Shown in pieces: positions 50,559 to 60,222 of a stretch of DNA of 64,000 nucleotides. The DNA lies in NCBI GenBank assembly GCA_948144175.1, contig CANXME010002562.1:123976-187975 (forward strand), read 5' to 3'. The translations under genes and the position numbers were made by a program. Numbering within the stretch: the first letter of the stretch is position 1; each line of letters begins with the position of its first letter. The notes beneath the pieces were generated by a model that made no database searches, was not told the origin of the DNA, and was given only the letters and a program-made list of their open reading frames with translations. Source of the stretch: Closterium sp. NIES-65. Its lineage: Eukaryota > Streptophyta > Zygnematophyceae > Desmidiales > Closteriaceae.

Positions 50559-53321
50559 CTTTTTGGTGCTCGTGCGTTTACTGCCAGGTCCTGCCTCAGC
50601 TGAGGCCTTGCACACTTTCACACTTGACTCAGACGCGTCACGTTGCATTTTTCGTGATTGCACCATGGTCACACCACTCGCAGCACCTGTCCCAGCCTCA
50701 CTCGCTGATCCCACTGGGGGCCCAGTAGTTGCGCGAGCCTCCACTGTCCTCCCGTGTCCGGCAGTCCCCTCCAGATATCAGTCGGGTCTCCACCTCCCCG
50801 CGCTCTCAACGAACTTGTTGAGCAACGCAGTTCTCCAGGATGAATGGGTTGACACCTTCATTCCTGGAGGACAGCGCGTGGCGATCTGTAAGTGCTTACG
50901 GACTGGCCGTCACCTTGCTACGTTCACTCATAAGCCTGGATCCGGCCTGTACACATTGACCACTGCGTCTGCACAAGTGGCTGAGTCAGGTCAGGTGGCT
51001 GCGTCGAGTTGGGTGTCTGCGTCTGGTCAGCTTGCAGCGTCTTGCTTGTGTTAGGTACTCTCTCACCAGACTCTCCTCTGGCACCACCACCTAGGTCACC
51101 CCTCGCTGCCGCGTCTCCACGGTATGCACTCCCGTCTTCTTGTCTCTGGCCTTCTCAGGTCCCTGCCCTCCCTCCCACGCTTGCCTGCACCGCCGTGCCT
51201 TCCCTGCGTCAAGGGGCAGCAGCGCGCCGCTCCTCACTCCTCCGATTTTACTCCGACCACTGCTCCTCTGCAGACTCTCCGCATGGACGTTAGGGGCCCG
51301 GCCCAAAGCGGACGTTAGCGGTGTTTTGATCCCCTAGATCCGTGCTACTCGTTGCCAGCTGCGCGAGCGGTTTTGTCGGGACTTGCCAGTCCTGCATCTG
51401 CACTCTGACAGGGGTGGTGAGTTCTTTTCTGGCCTCCTTGAGGAGTTCTGTCGAGACAAGGGCATCCGCCAGACGTTCACGCTTCTAGCCTCTTCTCAGC
51501 AGAGTGGGACTGCTGAACGATGCATTGGCTTGATCATGGAGGTTGCTCGTACTCCATGATCCATACGGCTGCTCCCCATTTTCTGTGGCCGTTTGCGGCC
51601 TAATACGTTGCGCATCAGCTCAACCTCTGGCCCTGTGTCTCTGAGCCAGAGACCTCGCCCACACTCCGGTGGATGGGGAAGGTTGCCGATGCGTCGGTCT
51701 TCTAGGTCTAGGGCGCGCTCTCCCTTGTTTGCGATGCCAAAGTGAGCAAGCTCTCCTCTCGCAATCTCCGCTGCGTCTTCCTTGGCTTCCCCACCGACGC
51801 CCCGCCGTGGCAGTTTTACCACCTGCGCGACCATCAAGTCTTCTCCTCCCAGGGCGTCACGTTTGACAAGTCTGTCTTTTTCTACAGGGTACACCCACAA
51901 GCGTCCCACCTAGTCCCGTTAGCGCCTCTCTTCCTGGTACGAGTCCCCTCCCCAGTAGACCCCCTCCCCCCACAGGGTCTTGTTCCCTCAGGTGTGTCTC
52001 AGGTAGACCCACCCCCCTTGGTTGAGCCTTTGGAGATCTCTTCTGACTCCTCTGGCCCAGCTGAGGGGGTGGACCCCGCCACTGATGACACGGCGGCCAC
52101 TCGCCGCTCTCCACGCTTGGAGACCCCCCTTGGTTTTCCGCCTCGTCCGTCTTCGCCGCCTCCACAGCCTACTTATGTGGACTCTGGAGCTGACACTATT
52201 GGTGCTGAGCCTGGGGGTGCTGAGACAGAGGGTGAGGGTTCTGGGGGTGCTGCGACTGGGGGTGCTACGACTGAGGGTGCCGAATCTGGGGGTGCTGCGA
52301 GTCCTAGTGGCGGTGGAGCTGTGGGTGACCCTGCTGGAGGTCCTGGAGCTGGACAGCCATCGTAGCTTGATCTGCTTGAGATGCTCTTGCCGCAGGCGAT
52401 TCGTGCGTGGATTGTTCGGCGAGGCAGTCCTGGTGGTGGAAGGTACGGCCCTACTGGAGGTGCCAGAGCTCCTAGTCTGGAGGTGCTACTGGTGCTGAAG
52501 GTGCTGGAGCTGCTAGTCCTAGAGGTCCAGCTGGTGCTGGAGGTGCTGGAGCTGCTGGCACTGGAGGTGCTGGTGCTGCTGGTGTTGGAGGTGCTGGACG
52601 TGCTGCCGGTGCTGGAGGCGCTGGAGCTGGAGGTACTGGGGGTACTGGAGCTGCTAGTCCTGGAGGTGCTCGTACAGGAGGTGCTAGAGCTGCCGGAGTT
52701 GGTGGTGCTGTTGGTGCTGGAGGTGCTGTTGGGGGTGCTGGAGGTACTGGAGGTGTTGGAGGTGCTGGAGCTGCTGGTTCTGGGGGTGCGCGTACTAGAG
52801 GTGCTGGAGCTGCCGGAGCATGTGGTGCTGCTGGTGCTGGAGGTGCTGCTGGAGCTGCTGGCACTAGAGGTGCTGGAGGTACTGCTAGTGCAAGAGATGC
52901 CGGCGTTGCCGGAGCTCGTGGTGCTGCTGGTGCTCGAGGTGCTCGTGCTGTTGGTGCCAGAGGAGCTAGAGTTGCTGGTACTGCCCCGCGTCGACCATTT
53001 TTTCTACCCGCAGCCGCAATCGTCCCTACCGCCGCCTGACTCGGTCCTTCGCCAGGTTCTTAGTCTCTCCTCTTACACTGGGCTCACTCCACCTCTCCTA
53101 TGTCCACCGACAAACTAGTCTCAGCCACAACTACTGCTTGGCTCCCCGGTGCCTGCTCCTGCTTCTCACAATGAGGTGACTGAGTCCCTAACTTAGCGTC
53201 GTGAGCCTGAGACGCGTGCTTCCACACCCTGTTCGTGCTCGTCGTGTCGCCCGTCCTTGTCCTCCTGCTATCCCAAGCACTTACAGTATGGCACTTCATC
53301 CTTCCTCTGTTCTATAGCGTG
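50559..53321 (+). pseudogene. Copia I protease, integrase and linker, decayed
   Basis: Second-clade Copia. Protease FTLDSDASRCIF (Gly of DSGAS changed to Asp), TAG near 51052-51054, HHHLGHPSLPRL, PCVKGQQR, LQTLRMDVRGP. Most of the spacer between the first and second integrase Asp is lost; HSDRGGEF and SGTAERCIG follow. A frameshift near 51555, TAA near 51601 and two TAGs near 51703-51711 come next. The linker holds Gly/Ala repeats (52200-53000) like those of D and E. It is interrupted at 53326 by a solo LTR. Confidence 0.85.
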
Positions 53322-54177
53322 TTGTCTGTTAGAGACTAAGGACAGAGTCTATGAAGATTAGGAGCCGAAATATCACAAATCGTTTGATCTCAATTTCTGG
53401 ACAGAATAGTCGCGCTCGCAAGAAACGCCGTCGATAATAAACGCACTGTCAAAACTTCACCAATTTCGGATATGTTTTAGCTCTAGACCGTGGCTACAAT
53501 TCCCAATTTGAATCGTACGTAACGGTGAAGTATTTCTTGAGTTATGAATTTCGGCGCACTAGGGGGTAAGCTGCCATAGAAAACTCAACTCAATCACAAG
53601 AGTCTCACAAGTTCACACAAGAGAATTAGAGTAGCTAGAAACCAGGTAGGAGGGGATGAGAAGGACGAGAGAGAAGGTTCCCAACCAAGGAAACCCCATG
53701 AGCACACCAAATCCCTTCCCTATGGGAACACCACTTTGACCTTTGTCCATTTTCCAACCTCCACAATCCACCTCACCCAAGTTGGCCACACTTGCCAACC
53801 CAATTTGGTTTCTCCCAACCACTTTAGCGGCATCTACAGTAGAAAAGACGAATTTCCCAACCCCCAAAGTCTGTTCCCCATATTGAGTCAACCCGTAAAT
53901 TTCTCAAAGTCGCCGCACCACAATCAAAACTTGGAACGATAATATCTTTCTCGTTCTTGCTCCGATTGCGGCGATTCTTGGTTCGTCGGAAAGCTCTTGA
54001 ACAGAGGAGTCACTTCACATATCTTCTCAAGCCAAATAACATTTACACACATTCAGGAAATCCAAACCATACCAAACACAAATTCTTGCACACGCTCACA
54101 CCACGCATGCAACGCACGAACATATGTTGGGAGGCAGACAGACGTGAATGCAAATGATCACATCACATAACATTGTC
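53322..54177. mobile_element. Solo LTR (846 bp) inserted in Copia I
   Basis: LTR 53327-54172 with inverted ends TGTTA...TAACA and perfect 5-bp duplications TTGTC (53322-53326, 54173-54177). Copia I linker homology is present on both sides. No long ORF, and base composition is poorer in G+C than the flanks. Ends alone do not fix the orientation. It shares a block with 32081-32173 and has some general similarity in layout to family A LTRs. Confidence 0.85.
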
Positions 54178-54330
54178 CTGCCTGAGCCTCCCGTGTCCTC
54201 TCTTCCACACGTTCCTGACCCTGAGTCCAACCTTGCTCGTGCTGCCTGTCCTACTGTCACTCGTCTCCTCGCTACTGTCGTTACTCACCCTGACTTTGAG
54301 CCTACTGCTGTGTTTGCCCTAGACACAGTT
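54178..54330 (+). pseudogene. Copia I linker after the solo LTR
   Basis: Encodes PEPPVSSLPHVPDPES and PTVTRLLATVVTHPDFEP, matching the D linker at 39190-39318. Homology fades after about 54330; RT is not found. Confidence 0.75.
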
Positions 54331-54661
54331 GATTCTAAGAGTTTCTTGCTAATTTTGTTCTGTGTTTGTCTCTGCCTTTCTTCCTTAGCGAGCTCTTAAC
54401 ATCACGAGCCCAAACCTCGTTTCCCGTTTCCCATGGCTTCCAGGTATAACACGTTATATTCCAGATCTGCAACTTTTTCAGCCACTCTCTGGTGTTTTGC
54501 TTTATCTTGGAATATGTTTTTTCGGATGTTCACAGGAATCTGCAATATGATTGATTGTTTCACTGTACTTTTGATTATGTGTAGCATTAGGAGAATGCCA
54601 TGCTCCATTGGTATAGTGTGCTTGCAAATATAATATACTGGCAATTAATAGACCTACCCCC
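54331..54661. other. Unassigned AT-richer segment
   Basis: No feature recognised. It lies between the Copia I remnant and the family G LTR, has short ORFs only, and may be a small piece of older sequence. Confidence 0.4.
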
Positions 54662-55758
54662 TACGGAGAATCAATCTACAACGGTAGTGAGCTATACTAC
54701 GGGGGTTGGCATGAACTACTAGGAGGGATCGTAGCTTTGCCTAGTTCCTTTGCGCTTGCACAATCACGGGAGAAATTCGATAAGAGTTTCCACTAGCAAA
54801 GTCGAAATCACATAATCATTTTTCAAGCAATGACAACACTGACTACATCGCGCACCTAGCAACTCTGCAGCTAGCCTGGTCGACCGCCAGCACAGCTTGG
54901 TCGACCGCCAGCACAGCTTGGTCGACCGTCAGCACGCGTTGTGTAGAGGGAGCCGCGCTAGCACTGCAGAAAGGCGACTTGCCAATACTGCAGCTCGACG
55001 GCATGCCAACGCTGGCAGCAGAGCGGCTATCGAGCGCTGCCCCATAGAAGACAATAGTATGCACGCTCACAGGTGCGCGCAGACGATTGGCCCGACTTGC
55101 CTCGTTGTGCATCTGTTGGCTGTTGTCCGCGCCTGACGAGCCACATCGACTTTGGGATACCAGCCCGAAGTCGCCTTCGCCATCGCGACCTTGAAGACGT
55201 TCGCGTGCCTCTGCATAGCTCGACGAGCAGGTTATCCAGTCGGCCTGGTCGACCACCAAGTGCTTCCGGTCGACCCACCGGTGCCTCCGGTCGACCACCA
55301 GTGTCTCTAGTCGACCACTGGGTGCCTCTGGTCGACCACCAGGTGCCTCTAGTCGACCACAGCTCCCGTCGGGCTACCCCTTGGTCGACGAACCCCTTTC
55401 GTCGACCAGAACTGACAGCTGACTTCGCCCAGCTCCCCTCGACGACTGGTGCATACTTGTCAGGTCGACGGACTGCTCTGATGACCTCCCGATCCGAACT
55501 GCAGGTCGACGGACTGCTCCGTAGACCTCCCGGTCGAACTGCAGGTCCTGGTCGGCATCCCGCCTGTCGCCCAGACCAGTCAGATGCAGATGTTGAGCTC
55601 CCTGGTCGACAGCAACACCACAGCGGTCCCCTTCAGCTGGACGAAGCCTGTCGAGCAGCTCTCCTACTGCGAACGGTCGGCTGCTTCTCCTGTACATCCG
55701 ACGAAGTCGTCGGCGTTGCCCAAGCGAGGGCGGGGCCAACACTCCGCTCGCGTTAACA
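54662..55758 (-). repeat. Family G LTR (1097 bp), probable 3' LTR of Copia G
   Basis: Minus-sense edges TGTTAACG...TCTCCGTA, homologous along its length to 30322-31429. Many GTCGACC units (54879-54926 and 55246-55620). On its right side, minus strand GGCAGAGGAG forms a likely polypurine tract, and Copia G pol ends about 230 bp further, so it is probably the 3' LTR of that element. Confidence 0.78.
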
Positions 55759-55984
55759 CTCCTCTGCCGCGCTCACGCTTGGGCCTCCAGCCCACACAGC
55801 AATACTCCACGGAGAAAACTCGTCCTCGGCGTGCATCCCATACACAGCACGCCGTTACCGCACCAGCCGAGAAGAAGGGCACGGCACCTACTACTGCACC
55901 TCATCGTCGTCGTCAACGACATCGGCCAGACGAACTTGGCCGATGGCGACAAGGCACCGGTTGAAAGCTGGAAAATGCAGCGCC

Positions 55985-57530
55985 TTTGTTAAGAAGTCCG
56001 CCAGCTGCTCGGTGGTACTTCAGCATGAACTTCCCGTGCCTCACCATGTCCTGCAGCCAGGCGTAGCGTCGCTCCATGTGCTTGAGGTTGCCCGTCAGCC
56101 CCTAGCCTTAAGCGAGAATGATTGCCAGCTTGTTGTCGACGCGGAGGATGGTCGGCTTCCCAGCGTCGAGCAGCTTGAATTCCGCAAGGAGGAAGCGAAG
56201 TCGACGCCCCTCCTTGCCGGCGTCCGTGGCCGTGACATAATCTGACTCGGTCGAGGAGAGCATCACGCACTTGATGCGCTGGCTTGACCAAGAGACTGCG
56301 GTCCCTTTGAAGACGAACACGTAGCCGCCCGTGCTCGTCCGGTTCTGCTTGTTGCCCGCGTCATCGGCGTCCACAAGCCGATCAGCTCCAGCGACTCTGG
56401 CCCACCGCCGAACTCCAGGGCGGTGTCGCGGGTGTCCGCGAGGTAGGCGAGACAGCGATCGACCTCGCGCCATTGTTGGTCGCTCCTCACCATGAGGCTG
56501 CTCCCCAACATATTGTAGGCAAACGCGATATCCGGCCTCGTCGTCGTCGCTGCGAACTGCAGAGAGCCGACCTTCTGCCGGTTCTCCTCCTCCTCATGCT
56601 CCTGGGCCTTCTCGTCGTCGAACGTCAGCTCAGCGTAGGCGTCGACTGAGACCGGCGTCTTCAAGACTCGACCGCCCTGCTCCTCGTCGATGAAGCGCCT
56701 GCGCAGCTTGTCGGCGCAGCCCTATTGGTGCAGCCACAGCTTCCTGGCCGTCCTGTCGCGCACGATCTCCAGCCCAAGGTACTTCACAATCGGCGAGATC
56801 TCATGCAGCTGGAAGGCGGCTTCCAGTAGCTCCTTCTGTTCCTTCAGCATCGCGGTGCTGCTACTGGCGACGAGCACTTTGTCGACGTAGACCAGCACCT
56901 AACAGGTCACTCCGTTGTTTGCCGGCCTTGAAGTAGAGCGCCTCGTTGACCTGGCTCTTCTTCCAGCCAGCGCCCAGCAACACACCGTCGAGAGCCCTGT
57001 ACCACAGCAGAAGGCGACTGCTTCAGCCCATAGAGGCTCTTCAGCAGCTTACACACCCGGCCGGTCCCATCGTCGAAGTTGTCCAGCTGGTACAAAATAG
57101 ATCACCCTGTCGAGCTTCCTCTGTGGGGAAAGCGCTCTTCATGTCGAGCTGCATTAGGTTGAGGTTGAGGACGGCGACGATGCTAAGGAAGATCCTCATC
57201 GTGACGTAGCTGCTCACCAGCGAGTACGTCTTGGTCGTAGTTGGCACCGTACACCTGCGTGAAGCCCTTCACGACCAGCCTTGCCTTCTCGTGCTCGACG
57301 GTGTTGTCGATGCAGGGTACCTTGGTCGTCAGCACCCATCGGTTCTTCATGATGTTCACCCCGCGTGGGCCTTCGACCAGCTCCCAAGTCCTTATACCGA
57401 TGAGGCTGTAGATCTCTTCTTCCATGGCAGCCTTCACCACCTCGCCCTTCCAGCTCGACATCGCCTCCTTGTGGGCTGTTCCCATGGCGGGCAGCTTGCA
57501 GAATCTTAGCGATTTCAATCACTCGGTGAG
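55985..57530 (-). pseudogene. Copia G RT-RNase H, decayed
   Basis: RT: WELVEGPRGVNIMKNRWV, EHEKARLVVKGFTQVYG, LMQLDMKSAFP, GRVCKLLKSLYGLKQSP. The catalytic box reads YVDK instead of YVDD (about 56895). RNase H: TRPDIAFAYNMLG, VDADDAGNKQNRTSTGG, SSTESDY, RVDNKLA. Frameshifts lie near 57240, 57105, 56990 and 56400; TAG near 56722. Distinct from the other two Copia clades in the window. Confidence 0.87.
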
Positions 57531-57730
57531 GGTCGGTTGGGTCAGGCGAGCGGCGTGACCTGTCAGTAGAGGGCGCGTCTGCTACTGACTCCCAGCGTTT
57601 TCCCTGCTGCTTGGTCTGTTTCTGCTGCTCAGCTTCTCCCTTTCCCTAAGCGTTTTCCAGGCATTCACTATTACGGTGTCCCGACCGATTGCACGCGAAG
57701 CAACGCCCTTTGAACGACTGCGGCAGCGAT
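57531..57730 (-). pseudogene. Copia G Gag zinc-knuckle remnant
   Basis: Minus strand encodes GRCFACNRSGHRNSEC (C-x2-C-x4-H-x4-C), followed after five codons by TAG at 57648-57646. RT begins only about 120 bp further, so protease and integrase are deleted. Confidence 0.75.
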
Positions 57731-58274
57731 ATTGACGGCGACGGCATGTATTGTAGTGCCCTCGTTCATCCCACGAGACCGATGTCCCTAGTTACTGCTT
57801 CCGTAGGACCCCGGTCTTGGTCGGCAGAAAAACTCGAGCTTCTTCGCCATGGCGAGAATCTTCTGAAAATCCTCACCCTTCCCCGCTCTTGCAGGAATTC
57901 GCCAAGATTGTGCAAGCTGCCCGCACCACTGCCGCGGGAAGCAATAAAAATGCAAATGTCATCGCTAAGAGAAGTGCTGACACACCGTAAAACTTCGACT
58001 GTAGTATCAAAACTTCGACTGCGCTACTGTCCACCATTCCAAATCAGCCACACAATCACCCTAGTTAGCGCCCATTTATTGTTGCCAATAGACTAGTACA
58101 CCAGCATATTGTTCCACGTCAGCCTGCTTCGCCCGTACATTCCAACCACAAGCCAACTGCCTCGTCATTGCCCACCATCCATGATTCGCCACTATATAAG
58201 AGCCGATCGTTGAGCCCGAGAAGCTTTTTAGCCATCGGATTCGACACCCCACTGGCATCAAGAGGATTGAGTTC
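57731..58274. other. Unassigned region with a possible TATA box
   Basis: Minus strand to about 58000 may hold more Copia G Gag (KILAMAKKLEFFC). The rest has no recognised feature. TATATAAG at 58194-58201 (plus) could belong to an LTR promoter. The last bases precede the Copia H LTR. Confidence 0.4.
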
Positions 58275-58404
58275 TGTCAGAATATTACTCTTATGTTCTA
58301 GCCTGTAGTGGGGTGCTCTATAGCGAGTACAACCCTTCTAGGGTTTGCTATTTGTATCCCCATTTCTACTAGTTCATTCCTCTTTCTTTCTTCAAACTTT
58401 GTCA
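58275..58404 (+). repeat. 5' LTR of Copia H (130 bp)
   Basis: TGTCAGAATATT...TTTGTCA, same length and layout as the D LTR (AGTGGGGT, AGTACAAC, TTCTAGGGTTT, CTAGTTCATTC blocks). Confidence 0.82.
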
Positions 58405-58419
58405 TGCTATCAAAGCAGG
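58405..58419 (+). other. Primer-binding site of Copia H
   Basis: TGCTATCAAAGCAGG directly after the LTR: close to the D and E site, but the third base is C, which would mismatch a tRNA CCA end. Confidence 0.55.
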
Positions 58420-59096
58420 TCGATCCCCTTGGATCGATCCTGTGGGTGGGGTTAACACCCGCTTCCGCTGCTACTTTTTCCTCCCGCCGTGCGCCCCGAG
58501 GCGCGCGGTGGTTTTCTGCCCGCCGTGCGCCCCGAGGCGCGCGGCGGTTCTTTGCCCGCTGTGCGCCCCGAGGCGCGCGGCGGGCTTCTGCCCTACGTCG
58601 CGGCCCCGCCCTGCGTCGCAGCCCAGCCCCTCGAAGCGGCCCCGCCCCTCGACGCGGCCCCGCCCTACGTCGCGGGCCCCGCCCTGCGTCGCGGCCCCCG
58701 CCCCTCGAAGCGGCCCCGCCCCTACGTCGCGGGCCCGCCCCATCGTCGCGGCCCCGCCTCCGACCGTCGTGGTCCCCGCCCCTTGTCGCGGCCCCCGCCC
58801 TCCAACCAGGCCGTGGTGGGCCCCTTTCACCACACCGCCCCCCCCCCCCCCCCCACCCCCCCCCACCCCCACCCCTTCCCCCTGCCATTTCCCGTCGCCC
58901 GTCGCGGCTCCTTCGGGGGCCGCTGTGGGGTGGCGGGTATGGGGGTGGCCGTGTGTGCCTTCCCTCCCTTGCTCCTCCTCCTCCTTCGTCTCCCACTGCT
59001 GCAGCTGTCGCTGAGGGGGGTGGTTGTGTGGGAGACTGGGGTTTAGGGTTTAAGGGGGGGTGCGTGGGAGTAGAGCTAGCGGTGTAGCAGTGGGTG
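58420..59096 (+). repeat. GC-rich leader of Copia H
   Basis: Tandem units of CGCCCCGAGGCGCGCGG (58490-58585), GCGGCCCCGCCC units (58590-58800) and a long C run (about 58839-58880). The expected Gag start is not reached; family A copy A6 follows at about 59100. Confidence 0.75.
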
Positions 59097-59100
59097 TGTA

Positions 59101-60179
59101 TTGTGTGAAGGGCCTAATAAACTCAAGCTATTAAGACTTTATCACACTTAAAAACCTCTCTCGGGGTCACCTCCCAAGGGTCCTGGGGTGCCGGTACAAG
59201 ACCAGCCCTATCCGCGGGTCCGATTTGTAGAGAGAGGGATCAAGGGGACTTAGTCAAAACAGCAAGAGACTTGAACGTCGCGCAGCGTATCGTGCAGACC
59301 GTCGATCGGATTAAGCTGAGAATTTCCTATATCGAAAGCTCACTCTAAGAGCTTTAAAATAAGCCAAGTTGCCTCGCGAAAAGTTCTGCCATTACGAAGT
59401 TATGGCTCGGACAGCGTTAGCCTAGCGTTGGAGTGCTAGCGTACTAGCGTTGACTCGGTAGCATTCCGCCGTCGCACCGCGTAGAAAAGAAATTCCAGCA
59501 AGAAGGAATTTGCTTGAATCAATTCACTATATTCAGGTACAAACAGAGAAGGAATAAATAGTTCTAGCTAGCAAGGACCTTGGGAATCAACCTGGGAATA
59601 ACCAGGGATGATCCCAAATTTTCCAAGCAACAGAACCAACCTGGCTGGACAAAATAGCAGGTGATAGGTTGGTGAACAACCTCTGGTTCTGTTTTTCCAA
59701 CCTGGGAAAACAACAACCAGGTTCAGGTCCTAAAAACAGAACCTGTTTTGTCTTTGCCCAACCAGCCAAATGCTGGTTCCGTGGTTTCCCCTGGCCCTGT
59801 AGCATGCAGATACAGACAAACAACATCCACCTTCACCTAAATTGTACCCCTATAGTGCCTGCCCTGCTACACTATAGTCACCAAACAAAACAGTACAATT
59901 TCGAGTTGGATAGAACTGAATCTGCGCAATCAAGTAAGTTGACCGCAAAGCTTCCATCTTGGGTTCCTTTGCGAGCTCGTCTTTCTGCTTGTACTGTTCA
60001 TAGCGCGTACAATGTTATGCCGAAGCGCACATTTTGCGAGTACCTGCAAATGCTTCAAGCGAAAAATTGCGAAAGCAAACAAACACACAAACATACCATT
60101 CACACGCAAATGCATTCGCACACGCATACTCGTACAAACAGACGGCAGGATGTCGTGCAATGTGAATTTGCACCCAACA
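59101..60179 (-). repeat. 3' LTR of A6
   Basis: About 1079 bp, shorter than 1093 because of scattered one-base losses, for example TTGACTCGGTAGC for TTGACTCGGGTAGC. It follows the A-I type at variant positions (CCAGCAAG, GAGAAGGAAT). Confidence 0.9.
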
Positions 60180-60222
60180 CACTCCCCCTCAGGCCTGCCG
60201 GCTGCATCCCCATCATTCCATA

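Noticed and set aside
52381-53118. Leu/Val-rich ORF of 245 codons that looks like a membrane protein
   Set aside because: Another frame of the Gly/Ala repeat linker of Copia I; the homologous frame encodes Gly/Ala repeats.
9871-57648. Genetic-code change with TAG read as an amino acid
   Set aside because: The stops replace several different ancestral codons, and the intact family A proteins end in TAG, so reassignment to one residue does not fit.
58194-58201. TATATAAG as a host gene promoter
   Set aside because: No host ORF follows; the next feature is the Copia H LTR.
59039-59052. Telomere-like TTTAGGG units
   Set aside because: Only two units, next to a transposon leader; too few to mean a telomere.
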